DNA from: Acanthornis magna
Taxonomy: Eukaryota; Chordata; Aves; Passeriformes; Acanthizidae
Assembly (NCBI GenBank): GCA_036785705.1
Contig: JAWUZG010000001.1
Coordinates: 6,386,001-6,450,000, forward strand
Length of the DNA: 64,000 nucleotides
Direction: 5' to 3'
In this document: positions 11,109 through 25,224 of the stretch, piece after piece
Numbering within the stretch: the first letter of the stretch is position 1
Layout of the letters: every line of letters begins with the position of its first letter
Made by a program: the position numbers and the translations under genes
Notes under the pieces: model-generated
What the model was told of the DNA's origin: nothing
The model's input: the letters and a program-made list of their open reading frames with translations, nothing else
The model's database searches: none

Positions 11109-14100
11109 GCCCACCTTATATGGGTTGAAATGTGAAAAATGCATATGACTTTTTCCAGAGGCATTCTAGTATGCGTACACAGAGTACCATGGAAACAAGA
11201 TGTGTCAGTTCTGGTGAAACACTGCTCAAATGACAACTACGCAAGTCCCAGTGCATGACTTACGTTATTCAGAGTTGGCTTAGTTGTGATGGTGTGGGAC
11301 TGCCTTGTGGTGTGCAGATATGTTACTTTGATTTTTTCTGGCTAAGGTGAGAAGGCTGGTACTTTGTTTCTGGTTTTCCATCACTGCTTTTGTTAGAAGA
11401 TTCTCTCTGTTTCTGTTCTTTAGAATATGCAGAGCTTGAAATATGGTTGATTTTCTTTAGTCTGACTTCCTCACGCCTTTCTTTGTCTCTCTTTTGGCTC
11501 CTGCTTGGATTTTCTTTTTCCTTATACTACACATTTCCACCTCTGTCCACATTTGCTGTCTTGCCTTCTTTTTCCAATCACTTGTGCTAAAATGTGGCAA
11601 CTCACTTTTCCATCACAATAGGAGGTGGTTTGCTTAGCTGAGGGCATCCTGACTTTCTTTTTCATAAAGATTGGACAGACCGAAGAGGGAGCTCATCCTT
11701 TCATCCCCCAAATGAGCTGTGTAAATAATGTATTTACCCTCAGATAGCAGCTCTGTCCCTGGATGCACAGTATACAGTATATAACATGGCAGAAGCATGA
11801 TGGTGAGCAAATAGTTTATGCACACTTGCATATTATTTTCCTCCATCATATTCTTCTAATGTTTTCAGTACAGTCTTGGAGATTTTATTTACTTGTCTCT
11901 TTTTCTTTGGGGTTAGGAAGGAGAAATAGAAATGCTTTTTAAAATTGGCCTTTTTGGTGGTTTTCTACCTAATTCTTTTATTCCTATACTGTACATTCAG
12001 ATAAAAAATATAACTCCAGAATTTTCATGCTTTCTTGGCCCCAGAAGTGATTTTGGATGAACAAACATAATGCATATCTTAGTTTTCCTTTGGACCTGCA
12101 GATGTATCACAGCTATTCTGACAGTTGCTTATGTATTGTCTACATGCTCCTTCCTCAGTAATGGCTGAAAATGAGTGGAGTGTTATTGACTGAGTGACGA
12201 CTGAACACTTGTTGCCAACACAGCTTATATTAGGCTACGTGATAAGGATCAATCAGATGGAAAAGGGAATCAGTGTTTCACTGCCAAATGCAGAGGAGCA
12301 TCTGCACCTCATGGGCACTTCCACCTTAAGATCTCTCAGCAGGGAATTTTTTTCCAGCCAATGTGCTGCTGTACTGCAGACATGGCTGAGAGTACTTTTA
12401 AGGGAAGAGTGCTTTCTTGCAGTGGCAGTTGTTTGTTCTTGCCTGTATGTGACAGAAATGACTTTTGAAAAAGTCTTTAAGCTGCTGCAAACAGTCAGTC
12501 CTCTAATAACCCCTCTGCTGCAGAAAATAGAACTAGACTCTTACCTTGTCAAAATCAACAATATGCTATTTACTTCAATGAAATTGTTTTGATTTGTGCA
12601 AGCAGAGAATTAGGCTAGAATACTTTTTCTTAAAATGAGTTGATTGTTCTTTTTCTCCCTGATTTGTTGATCCAACAGTCAAACAGTTATTTACTTAAAT
12701 GATAATTTATCCACGATGCAAACAGCCACAAATGATTAAATAAATGACACTTGATAGAGTTCAGAGACCCACAGGACCATGGGAGCCCTCGTGCATTAGC
12801 AGACTCCTTATTCTGCCATTTGCTCAATGGGGAGGAGAACTGTTTACCAGCTCTGTAATTAGCTTTCCAGCTCAGGTAGTTTGAAGCAGCTCTATTTTTA
12901 GTAACAAAGCACAAGATCACAACTGCTGAAGCCAGAAATGAAATGTGTGGCAACGACCATTTTGTGCATTTAAAACTCAGTGAGCTGTTCAGAATACTGA
13001 GCAGGAGCGGAGATGATTGTCTATAATGTAATTATGTATGTTGAAGTCAGGAATATAGAACCTGTGATAAATTAAAGCAGTAATAAAATATTTTAAAAAA
13101 AGATGATTTTAAAGCTAAACTAAGAAAAAACAAAATGATCCATATTTTTAGATTCTATATTGGCAATATGAATAGAGTCATGTTATGAACAGAATGAGCT
13201 GAAAATGTGAAGTGTGTATATGTGACCTTGCTAATGGATTTAATCTAATAGAACTGCCAGGAGAACAACAGAAGCACTTTTTAGTCTACTGATCGCAATA
13301 AAATTACCTGGAAAGGTACTAGGAAGTAAAGAATGTTCCATGTGTGAAATAAATTACTGGGGCTACAGAAAAGAGAGATTTTGTATGATGGAGAAGGACA
13401 GGGAGGACTGGAGAAGGGTAGAAAAGACACTATATCTCTAACTTGCTATGAATTTTTTTGTTTGAAAAAGATGTAATCTATTAGAGATGTGATCAGAAAT
13501 GATAATATAAACAATTTTAGAGGGATATTTCTTAATATGTTTATTACAGCACATATAGTCTGTATGAATTTTTTTTTTTTACATTTGTAGATATGATGGC
13601 AAGAATCTATAAAGCTTGGTGGTTCCTGGCCAATCTATATCCTTATATATCTTTTTAAAAATATAAATAGATGTTTAACTTGCCAAAAGAATCTACATGT
13701 TCTGCTAATAACTCTTTTTCCCACTCCTGTTTGTTAGACCTAAAGAAATAAAATTTTCTTGTTCCCGCATACTGTGGAGAGATGGAAAAGCAAAAGTATA
13801 AATGATTTTTTAAAAATCAATAAACACAGTGTTATAATTAAACTCCATAGTATTGCAAGGTGAAAAACTAGGACCTTGCTCTTCCAGTAGGAACTTCCAG
13901 AAGTAGCAGTAAACAGTGTTTTGGAACTGACATAAGCTGGAGATGAAAGGAGCGATTTTGTGATGGCATGTTGTCATATACCTGGATACATCTTGGGTTC
14001 TTCTACCGCCTCCCAAAATCCTGCAGAAAGGGTACTGGCAAAGATGAGTGAGCACCCAGTGTAAATAATTCTGCTAGATTCTGTTTTTCCAAGAACTTCA

Positions 14101-17100
14101 CTGATATGTGGAATGGAGTGAGGCCCTGAACAAGTGTGACCTGATATACAAGATTCAAAAGTAGCCTTTAAAAAATAGTTTAAAAAAACCCCAAATCTAT
14201 ACGAAGTGAATCAAACCCTGCTATTGAATGCCCAAATGTGCATTCTTAAATTATAATAATCTAATAAGTCTATTATTCTAATGAAAATCCCTAAAATAAT
14301 GTACTGCATCTGCGGTGACACCCGTTGCCTATCTTTAATTAATTAACAGTGCTATACTGTCATGTATTTCCTACTTGACAAAGCTCAGACCACTCTGCAA
14401 ACTGGCAGGTTTAGGTCCTATAAGAAATTCCTATCTTCTTCCTTATGTTTGGTGTTGAGTTGTTTTGGAAACAGATGGTGTCTGGGAAACACAGTGAAGA
14501 AGAATTTGCACTAAAGACACAAAGGGAAAAACAACCACTCCTTTCAGTTGCATAATTTATCTTCTCTGCTTTTTCCCTCTCCCTTTAAAGATCCTTTTAA
14601 AATTTTGATTGTAAGAAAGTGAATGCTATTACTGTTTAATAAGGTAACTAAATAATACAGAGCATAATAGGCTAAGATAATGTACTCCCTAACATTTATA
14701 GATATTTTACCCATTAAATGACAATTCTTTATAATTGAGAAAATATTAAAACTACTGCTAATTATTATTTTGAAAGACAAAATCTGGCATTGAAAAACAG
14801 AGTGCATGTTAGATGATAAAAACCTCACTATATTTCTTTACTGTCAGAATGAAATTATTTTCACTCCAAATCAGGTTTTCTACTTTTCTGTTTAAGTTAT
14901 TCAATATTCATAATAGAAAAAAATTATTAAAGTGGAAATATTTTTCAAAGTAGAATGACTCACCTCTCCCATTTTTCCTGTAAAGCGCATATACTGTGTA
15001 TAGACAGAATGGAAGGTCTAATTTGGAATTTCTCTGGTGGGTGATTCAGTCAAAATTGAACACAGATAAATATTTTTTTAAAATTTAATGCCTGAATTCA
15101 CTTTTTTATAAGGTTGAAGAGTTTAAGCTTCATCAACAGAGATTTCTGGTATTCACATTTGCAGATGTAGTGCACATTTGAGGTACATCACATTTGTAGA
15201 TGTCCTGTAATGGTTTTGTTTGAATTCCCCATCACTGTAGAGGGAAATGAAAATATCCTTTCTTTCTCACAGCTTTCTCTGAACAGGTGTCCTGCAGTTC
15301 GGTAGGGCTGCTTGGTCTAGAGCAAACTATACACGAATGCAGTTTTGTTTTTTGGCAGTCAGGTTTTGATGGTTATTTCTAAACGTGATCTTGGGACAAT
15401 ATTTGAAAACAAGGCATCTTAGATCTTCATGGTTGTTAGTCAAGGCATTAGTTACAAGATTGCATCCTTGTTAATTTTCCTTTTCAGTGTTTATGACCAT
15501 AAAATTAGGTTTTGTTTTTTCCCCCTGAAATTAAATGCAAGGAGTGAAGATTAGTCTCGTTCCTCAAAGTAATAGTGTGACCTTTGGAAGGACTAATATC
15601 ATGATTAATTGCCTGCTATTTGTTTTCTTTATTCTAGTCTCTAAAAGTTTCCAAATTATCTCTCTGAACAAAGAACTCCATTGAAACCAACAATGAGATA
15701 CAGACATAAAGCCATGTAAGGCCAGATGGCTTTTATTAATGCTGGTACTGGCCAGTGATGGTGTGAAATCCAAAGGGATGTCTACTGCAGCACGGCTGCT
15801 GGCATGCAGCTCCTGTCTATCTGGCTATTTTTTAATCCACTTGGAATTTATTTGCAATTAATTCTTTACTTACATACATTTATTCCATTTTAGATGCCTT
15901 TGCATTTTTGAAAGATAAAATACTTCAGCGAGTGGTTAATCCAGAACTTCCAGTGTTACTTCTTGTGTGTAGTTTATTTTACTCCTGTGCAGATAGTTTA
16001 TAGACTATTAGAGACAGTCAAGTTGGAGTCACAAATCTAAAACAGATTATCAGGAAAATTACTGGCCTGGCTTTGAGCCAGGTGATTTTCTTCTCTGTTA
16101 CTTCATTAGAAATTTGGTTGGTTTCCCATTATCAAATGAGGAAGAAGTCTTTTGAAAGCTAAGCTGGTATTGATTGTTTGAATTTTTCTATTCAACTTTA
16201 TAATAGTAATTTAAAGATAATTTATTTTATTGATAGAAACATATTTCATGTTTTCCTCTTTTGTTACAGAAAAATACATTTTTTTCATGTTTTACTGAGA
16301 AAAAAGTGCTTAATTTAGAAACTTTAAATATTGGTGTGAGATTTAGTCAATTTCAATATAAGACCCAATGATCCGCTTCTAGATTTTCTTAAGCAAACAG
16401 ACAAAATCTAATGTATGTTAAGTGCCTCATTTTTAATTTTTTTTTGGTGCCCAGATAAGACATTACATGCTATCTGATAACATTAATGATATGTGGAGAC
16501 ATTGTCATAACTTGTGTGACCACAAAAATATAAAGCATTTAGCTTTTTGTAAGAGCCCTGACATAATTCTGGTGTTCTGATAGATTCCCTATAGGAATTT
16601 CTTCAAATGAAATTTTTTTAATATTCGAGGAATATGAAGAGCTGGTGCACTTCCAAGGAACAAATGCTATAATAACATTTTGAAAAATATCTGAGGATTT
16701 TATATATCTGAAACCAGGATATTTTTCCCTGAATATTTGTTAATGTGATTTAATGTAGTAAGACAGATAGATATTGTGGTATTTAATAAAATTTTGAGAA
16801 GACAGTATACTGTCAATTCAAACATTGTTATACATGTTGTGATCTCATTTCTTGAAGATCAAAGCTATTTATGTTAAAGAAGTTTCAATTCTTGCATATG
16901 TTAAAAATTTCATGTCATGTTTCTGCTGACCAAAAGCCGAATGTTCGTCACACCATGACCATATATTAAAAGAAAGGTCAGCATTCCACACAAAGAAATT
17001 CTAAAAATCACTACTGTGGGGTGATTTTGAACTTAATGGGATAGCATGAGTGAAATCAAAGTAATTTTGCAACTAATTTTAACTATTTGCAAGAAGTGTG

Positions 17101-18019
17101 GCCACCTGTAAAAAAAAACCTTCAGAGGTAAAGGAAGAGATGAAATGAGCAAGAGGGGGCACTTACCTGATTTCTCTTTGTGTTCTACACATAAATATTT
17201 CTCCCAGAGTAATGGAAAGAATGTGTCATTCAAGGAGACAGTGGCCAGAAATTATTTTTAGTAATTCTGAAACACATATAGTTCAGTGGACCAGAATGAG
17301 AACAAACCTGGCTTTAGATTTAATGTTATTTATCTATTAAATTGATTTCTCTAGTATTACTCAGAGTAAGGATGGAGGCTGAGGGGAACCTAAGCCATTA
17401 TATAGTAGTGGAAAGGCGATTAGATTCATGCCAGTAAGCTGCTGGCGATGCTGTCTAGCAGCATTTAAAACAGGAGGTCACAGACTGATGTTGAAGAGGG
17501 GGATTAGCTGCTGCTGAACTATTCTGGCTGAATTTTGCACAAAATGCTGTTAAGTTGGGGGAAAGGCAGAGAAATATATATATTTGCATCACTATAAAAA
17601 AAAAAAGTAAAAGCCAGTAGACTGTATCAGACCAGAACACTCACTGAGAAGAATGATGAAGTTTATTAGTTTTCCATCTGTGTTTTAGAGGTTAATGAAA
17701 TTACTCAGACAGTGAGGTAACTTAGGCTTCTAAGGACAAGACTTGAAAGACCATCTGGTGGTCTTCTGTTTTTAGTATTTCTAGGTTAGTATATTTCTTT
17801 GTTGTTGTTGGGCTTTATTTTTGTTTTTCTTTTTTTTTTTCCCCCTTAGCAAACAGCCTTCACATTGGAAAGGGTCCAGTTGTCATGTACAGAGATTAGA
17901 AATTGAACATATGAAATCTTGTCCTTATGTATGCTATTTTAATGCATGTAGATACTTTTTTTGAGATTTTGTGGTTACCCGAATAATTGTGCTAAAGACT
18001 CCAGATGTATTTATAATTC

Positions 18020-18040
18020 TTTTTCTTTTTTTTTTTTTTT
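18020..18040. repeat. poly(T) tract
   Basis: The run is T-rich with one C interruption and has no adjacent element body. It is listed as simple sequence only. Confidence 0.85.
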
Positions 18041-19739
18041 GAGATTTCTGGTCATTTTCCTGACATCCATATGGAGTATATTGTTGTGATTTGTTTGGTT
18101 TTACAATGGCAATCTCATAACTGCACACATGTGCAAATAGAGGAGCACACTGAAGATGTTGACATAAGTCTGATCCTCATCAGTAACTGTCAATACAAAT
18201 ATCTGAATTTTTCTTGAAGTGTCCCTTCTGTAACTGATCTTTTTTGTATCTTTTTGTTTTTATCTTTTTTTATCTTATGAAGCTTTGTATCTTCCCTTTT
18301 ATTTGAGATGAAAAAGATGTATTTCTTTCTGACTGCTGACAAATTGAGCTATTGTCTTCAGGATACTAGTTAATAACTACATTTTTGTACATTTGGGACA
18401 TATCAAGTCCTATACTGTCTGAAAAAACTGTAAGAGATGCCTGTTCTTATTCCTCACCCTCCCCCAAATCAACGTTTAAATGTCTATATAAATACAATTT
18501 TCCCACAGCAATTCATGAAATATTGAACTCTGACATAGTACAAGAAAAACGACCTGGGCACATATCCAACTTTAGATGCTTTCTTCTCGCTTTTGAATTA
18601 CAGTAGGAAAAAACCTGAAATATTTCAAATATCTGTTATTTCTTAAATGTTTTTTATTGAAATATGAAGTAAATATTTTGTTTGCTTGAAAGTCAAATTG
18701 ACACTGAAAATTGTCTAAAACAGTAAAGTTTCAATATATTCTACCTTCTGGCTATTGTTTTTTGGTGTTTTGTAAGAGAGTTTTCTATTTTTCTTTTAAA
18801 ATCAGAAGTGGACATTGGATTAAAGTTTCAGCACTATCTCTAAAAATATTAGGATTTTTGTAAAGTTTAGTTTGCACTATAGAAAGACAAGAACTCAGAA
18901 TAAAACCAAATTGTGCCTAGATTTTTTTTTTTTTTAATTTCAATATATTTTCTGCTTTATGTGGCTCAAGGTTGATGTCATGGTATGGCATTTGTAAGAC
19001 TGAGGAAGTGTAAGCTTTGCACTCAGAACAAGTTAAACGGGACTACCTCTTTCATGCGCTTCTGTATGTGCACCTTTGTGCTGACCTACAATGCACTTCT
19101 GTTTTTCCTGAATCAGTCTGAGCCAAGAACACTTGTATTGTGCTGTGTAGTGAATTTTTAAAGTCATATGCCCAGTATAGCTGGGACTCAATTACACTGC
19201 TATCCCAGACCTCTAAAGAGGAAGATCACTGCCATTTTTCTTCTATATCACCTATCAGCAGAAGGATCTCCTGATCAAAACATGATCTCTCATTTGATTT
19301 GGCATCCTTTAAAATACCCTAGCTGGGCTGCTTTGTCTCCAGACCTGTAAGAATTGTGTTAGTGCTCTGTCACCCTCCAAATGACAGATCTGGTCAGTGT
19401 TTTTTTTATGTAGTGCAATGAATGCGCATTGTAGCTAAAGGAGCTTATGTTTGAATCCATAATGTTTTATAATTAGTTACAGATATAATTAGAGTCTTCA
19501 GTGAAATTCATACTTGTCCCTCCCCTTCCTTTCTTTTGTATGCTGCTGGTAAGTGGCATCAAGAAAGGTTCAGCTTTAATATGGTGACTTGGCTTTTTCC
19601 AAGTGTTGGTCCAAGGTATGATGCACTTTCCCTGATGAGTTCCTTAGGCACATTTGAGTTTGGTCCTTGTCTTTGCAGGATGAAGTGAAGACATATTTGA
19701 TGTTGTAAGTATCTGTATGTCTTTAGTACCTGTAATGGG

Positions 19740-19898
19740 CAAGGTGAAGGTCCCTCTTACCTACGAACCAGAGTAGATCATCCTGGCCAACTCCCTGCCC
19801 AAAGCAGGGTCAATTGAAGCAGGTTTCGTAGGGCCACTTAGGGTTTGTGTGGTTCCAGACTTGGAGACTCCAACCTCTTCAGACAGCCATTGGCCACC
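19740..19898 (-). mobile_element. CR1 retrotransposon, 3' portion (antisense)
   Basis: It reads as the reverse complement of a CR1 3' end: AGAGTAGATCATCCTGGCCAA, CTGCCCAAAGCAGGGTCAA, GAAGCAGGTTTCGTAGGGCC and TTGGAGACTCCAACCTCTTCAGACAGCC follow the standard CR1 order. CR1 elements are non-LTR retrotransposons that are usually 5'-truncated. Sequence similarity stops near 19898, where an AT-rich stretch begins, and CR1-like sequence resumes near 20055. The two pieces are probably one insertion. Confidence 0.85.
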
Positions 19899-20054
19899 TT
19901 CCTTTTTTTTCTTTTTAAGTGTCTTCTTAAATGAATATTTTAATAAATTGAATTCAAATTAATTTAAATTAATAAATGAAATGCCTAATATTTGAATTTA
20001 TGTTCATTTGAAATTTTATCCATTCATTGGATATCATTGAGGAGACTGACTTTA
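19899..20054. other. AT-rich segment between two CR1 pieces
   Basis: About 155 bases are dominated by A and T, with repeated AATTAA/TTTAAATTAAT patterns and a leading T-rich run. It interrupts the CR1 body. It could be a diverged CR1 interior that lost recognisable sequence, or a later insertion or expansion. I see no terminal inverted repeats or clear target duplication. Confidence 0.5.
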
Positions 20055-20470
20055 TCTTCTTTCACTCTCCCCCCAGCTATTTGTACACATTGAGACAACC
20101 TTCCTGAGCCTTCTTTTCAGGCTCCTTTCTTCCACTTCCAGCTCTCTCAGCTTCTCCTTGTATGAGTGGTACTCCAGTCCCTTGATCATCTTCATGACCC
20201 TTTACTGGACTTCTTCCAGCATTTCCATGTCTCTATTTTACTAGGAAGCCAAGAACTGGACAAAGAACTCTCCCACCAGTACAGAGTGTAGGGGGATAAT
20301 CGCCTCCCTAGACCTGTTAGTTATGCTCCTAATGAAGACAACCCCAGTATGTTGCAAGTATTCCAGCATGGCTTTTGCCCCATGTCTCCCCTTATTTTCA
20401 TACCATGCCCCAGGGCACAGAGCACACTCATTGTGTCTTACAGCACCATGGCAGCAGGGTGAAATGAAGC
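20055..20470 (-). mobile_element. CR1 retrotransposon, body portion (antisense)
   Basis: Antisense CR1 phrases appear in the expected order: CCAGCTCTCTCAGCTTCTCCTTGTATGAG, ACTCCAGTCCCTTGATCATCTTCATGACCC, GGACTTCTTCCAGCATTTCCATGTCTC, AACTGGACAAAGAACTCTCCCACC and ATCGCCTCCCTAGACCTG. This region corresponds to the end of the CR1 ORF2 (reverse transcriptase) reading frame and the start of the 3' UTR. It is degraded, with no intact coding frame. An 82-codon frame on the minus strand here is only a relic. Confidence 0.9.
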
Positions 20471-23400
20471 ACTTTGCTGTAAACACAGCTTACAGATATT
20501 ATTGAATGTGATGGGGTCCAGAGGAAACCTGGATCAGCCCATGCTAAGGAATACTAACTTAAAAACTGGTCATTAACACTGTACATCAGTGAACTTCACA
20601 CAGACAGTGATTCTGTAAAATTCAGATTTTGGATTACTGTCAGATATCTACAAAATATGTCCTAGCAGATCTTCTCCATGGCAGATGTATATTGACTTCT
20701 CCAAGTCATATTAACAGATTCAACAGTAAAAGGTATAGATACCCTTTTGGAGGGAAGGAATGGTTAGGAGAGAATCCAAGCTAAAATTTCATAGGATCCA
20801 AGAGCTGAACTTTGAATCTGATCTGTGTATCTGGAATATTTATGTTTGAATCAGTTCAGCTAAATGCCACTTTCTACTTTCTCCTCCTCCTAAATCAACT
20901 TCCTATCCATACATGATGAAAGTTATTGTTTGTATTTGAAATTATGCTATTTTCTTCTATTAACTCTGCGTCTCCTCTGTCTTGTCATCTTTTACATTAA
21001 AGATTTTTGGTTTTTAAGTGTCTCTTTTTGCTCCAAGGCAGTGGAGGAGAAAAAAATGCAGGGTTAATGAGGTAACCTCATTAGTTAGTGACTGGTTTTC
21101 CAGTTTCAGAACTTTTGTTATTGCATCATGAATCAGTATCTGCATTTTCTAAAGTGCAAGGCTTTAAAAACACTCTGCAATTTACAGGGCTTTGAAGTAT
21201 GCTGCAATGAAAATTTGTTCAGTAATGATCTATTTTCTGAATATCTATGCATGTGGAAGCAGTTAATCCCTATGTTCCAACAGGATTTCTGCTCTTCAAT
21301 AATGTTTTGTTTGGATGACTTGTCCATATAGAATTAATAATTCTCTAAAACTACATAATCTATATTTTTTGATCTAAACTTGCTATTCAAAAATAAGTAA
21401 TTATTTGCCTTTTAGATCCAGGGATATGACATCAGAAATGATGTGTTATCACTAGAATGAAATTCTGCTAGAGCAGCTATTCTAAATTCATAATTAGTAA
21501 CAAACAATTAATATATCGTAAAAGGAATCAGGGTGAAACATTTGGGTCTTCAGCATGCAGGATATAATTTTCAGAGCATGTCAAAGAAAATTTACTCTAA
21601 TTTTCTTTCTGAATCTGAAGCAATGATAGTGACTGCATTTCTTGGATGGCTTTTTACCCTCAGTTTGCTTTATTCCAATTGACTCATTTTGTCCTTATGA
21701 CTTGGATTAATTCTGTGTGCATTGCAGGGTATTAATATCCCTTTTAATTAGTTTCCTATTGCTTACATAGATTGTATAAAAAGTGGCCTCATAGTCTGTG
21801 AGGAATCATTGAACAATGCATTCAAAAGCATTTAATTCCTTTCAGTACTAAAGTTTGTATGTCTGTATTAGAAAACAGGAGAAATCAAGGTGTCCTTGCA
21901 ATGGAGATTCAGTTTCCACTGCACAGGCTCCTCTCTTTATGCATAAGAATATTATTTACCCAACTCCTTCATTAAAAAGGAAAAGGAATGCCAGTAGATT
22001 GACACTGTTTTAAGAAGGTCATACTTTGAATTTTTAAGTACAAAATACGAACTTGCTGATAAAGTAGGGTCAGGTACTAGTTGCTAGAAATGAATCAGTC
22101 CCCTGGCACACCTTCTAAGACCTTTCAAATTTTTGAATGTACCTTACGTGCACAGTTTCTGTTCACATAAAAATATTTATTTCTGCTTACAAGTCTCGTC
22201 TGCTGTTTCATTGGCATCACTTATTTCTCTGCACTTGACTTCAAGTCTGTTGCACTAAAGCTGTCTGAGAAGAGATACATCTTGAATTTTGTGTTTGAAA
22301 CAAAATACTGCTATAGTGTCATTCTCTTCTCTCCACCTTTTATTTTCAGCCATTTAAAGCAGTCATTCTTATTGCCTGTCTTCCACTTGATAGAGGAGTT
22401 AAACATGTGAACATCATATTTAAGTACCAAGAAGTAGATACGTTTTTTAAAACATTAGGAGAAATGAAACAAGGCAAGTAGAAAGAAGGTGCTGACAGAA
22501 AGAGGATGATTTCCAAGTTAGTGCAATAAAAAACTAATACGTCCAGTTAGCAAAAGTGTATTTCCTTCCAGTTATATTCCTTATATCTGCTGAATGTACC
22601 AAACCAGAAGCCAGTGCCTCAGTTGGAAGAATATGGCAGATGGAATTATTTCTATGCAAGTATTAAAAAGAAGAGCTCTGCATTATCTGTGTCATGATTT
22701 AGTTTCAGGCTTCAGTCCCTATGCTGTCTATTCTTAGCATCATAAACTGTAATGGAAGTATTTAGAGATTCAAATGCATAGATTCATGCTGTATATCACT
22801 TCCTTATGTATCTGCAGATGGTGTGTATATTTTTGCATATTGGATTTTATGGCGGTTAGAATATATTTGATGGGGTAAATGTAGGGGAGTGCAAAGATTC
22901 ATTGCAAGTGATTCATTCAAGGACTTATATGACTTTTGTAAGCCATTTGATTTCCAATGAAGACTGAATCATTACCTTACTTTATCACCACTTTTTAACT
23001 TTGATGAATTTTTTCCTTGTTCAGTCAAAAAGGCTGGGAGTCTGATCTATTAAATGCTTGGATGCATGATGTTAAAGGGTTTATCTGTGTATGAGCAGAA
23101 TAAAACCAAGACTTTGTAGTGCATAGAAACAGAATACAGGAGGTCCATTTTTCTAAGGTTTTTGATTCAGACTCCAGATGAGCACTCCAATGTAATTCCA
23201 AGTGAGGCAAGTGAAAGCAGTGTATGTTTGAATTATGTGCGACCTGCAAATATAAAGGCAGAAAATCATGCAGACAGTCACAGGAATTCAATGATCAGTC
23301 ACATGTTGATCAATTAAATTAATCAGGTTTTTTTTTTCCCTGAGCTCAGTGGAGTTTAAAAGTTATGAAGTTCTCAAACAGTTCTTGAGGGCAGGCCTTC

Positions 23401-25224
23401 CACACACCATCCAGTTTTTAAAACTTCTTCCTACAGGAAAGGAAAGATGAGTCTGTAAGTACTATATGGAGAGTTCTTACCAGGAGAATTGTCTTAACTT
23501 TTGCAGTGGCCTTCATTCTTCATCACAGATGGAAAATTTATGGAACCAACAGCTTGTAAAATAGACAGATGTGCTTAAGCTATTATGGAGTGTGTATGAA
23601 AGGAAAGGGAAGGCACAGCACAAGTAATTTCTTCTCCATTTGTTGTCCCATGAGAAGGAGATGCACTTTGCCCATGCTGGAGTTCCACAGTACCTACTCT
23701 TGTGAGAAGCTGTCTGTCAGCATAGTCCTACTAAGCTAACTGAAGTAATGTGGAAAGTGAGATAAGGGAAGGAGTTACAAGACAGTGATGTCTTTTAGAA
23801 GAAAGGAATCTCAAAATTAATCAAATAGCTAACATAAATGTCATTTTCCTTGATTTATTCCTCAAGAGTTGATGGAAATGACTCTGATTTCAGAGAAGCT
23901 GGCATTGCTCAATCAAAATCATGTAGCAACTGTTCAAATCAATAGAAATATGTTTCTTGGTTTTAGCAGACAGTGTTGTCTGACAGGATGTGACTGAAAT
24001 ACATCAGCCTTAAGAAATAACAGCAGCAGAACTAAATACCAGTTTCAGTGCTTGCTTTCTGTCTCTGGGGATATATTTTCATAGTGGCATTTAGGATTTT
24101 AGAGCTTCATCTTCTAAACTGATTAGCTAAGTGAGAAACTTTGGCTCTCATTAGTAGTTATTTCCAGATATGTTCGAAGACATGGCACTAGAACCCTAAA
24201 CATTACTTCACCAGACTTACAAGGATTTTCAGGGGATTTCAGAAACTTACATTTCAAGCCTTATTCTTGCAAGTAATAAACTTTCACATGAGTAATCTGA
24301 TCTCTTTCTGGTTATGGGCAGGTTGCTGCTGTGTCCATTCTTTTGAAAGAGTGACTTATTCTATAAGGAGCTCAGTTTGCTTGACTGAACTTTTCAAAGT
24401 GAAAGAGAAAGCTTATTATGAAAGTAGGTGACAAATTTCATTCTTCCTGAGTAAAGACCATTATGATAAATGAAATCCTTTAAGAAGGTGACTAATGTGG
24501 TACAATAATTTGAAGTGATGCATGCTGGTTTTTCGTGGTACTGCTCTGTTTCTATGTGCGTAGATGTGGAAGTTGGAAAATATGTAATTGGTTTGTGATT
24601 AGAAATTTTAGTGACGTACCTACAATTGCTACAGTGAAATCCAGAAAATGTATCCTAGGCAGTTCTACATGATTGCTCAGTACTTTTTAAATCTTGTCTC
24701 AGGCTTTTGCAAATGTGCCATTATTTTATTTGAGGAGGGGAGAGCTGTTTTTTAAGACAACAGAGCATGTTTCATATAAGGAAATATATTAAATTTTTTT
24801 TCATTCTCTGCATATTATTGCAAGGAGGAGAAAAAGATTAGAATTTGAAGGTGAAATTTGGAGGAATGGCATCTTGAAGCAATACTACAATTAAAGAGCA
24901 TACTGAAGGCATAAATTTTGAAGAGCACCTGTGTCTCTATAGAAGAGCTGACTCTGAATAGATCAACAAGATGACCAAGAGTCTGAGTCAGTGCTAATAT
25001 TCATTTGTCATTTCTGCTTCCATTTTTATTAGTGGTGATGCTACTGAATCCTTTGCTGTCAATTCTGTCAGCAGTCAACGTGACCAGGCTCTGTAAATAA
25101 GGGTGTTGGCTGTGTCAGCGAGACCTCATTGATGAAGGGTGCAGTGCAACAACATCTGAACAGGGGAAGTAGAACAGGTGGCACATGAGATGTTAGAAAA
25201 CTAACATGAACATTTAAATTGCAG
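20471..25224 (+). other. PCLO: PCLO downstream intron, second segment
   Basis: This is AT-rich intronic sequence. Both strands carry only short chance open frames. I see no interspersed repeat, RNA gene or exon that I can name here. Confidence 0.75.

Larger units (their letters stand above)
9760..19739 (+). other. PCLO: PCLO downstream intron, first segment
   Basis: This is AT-rich intronic DNA without a recognised gene. It holds a CA microsatellite at 11073-11108 and T-rich tracts, for example at 18020-18040. One 133-codon open frame (12194-12592) begins at GTG, not ATG, and resembles nothing I recognise. Around 15140-15210 the motif CACATTTG(C/T)AGATGT recurs imperfectly. I searched for the next Piccolo exon, which should open with the EWLCLNC Cys pair after an acceptor, and saw none. 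Confidence 0.8.

Noticed and set aside
12194..12592. 133-codon open frame on the + strand
   Set aside because: It begins at GTG with no ATG near the start, has no recognisable domain, no convincing splice context, and its length is near what chance gives in a window this long.
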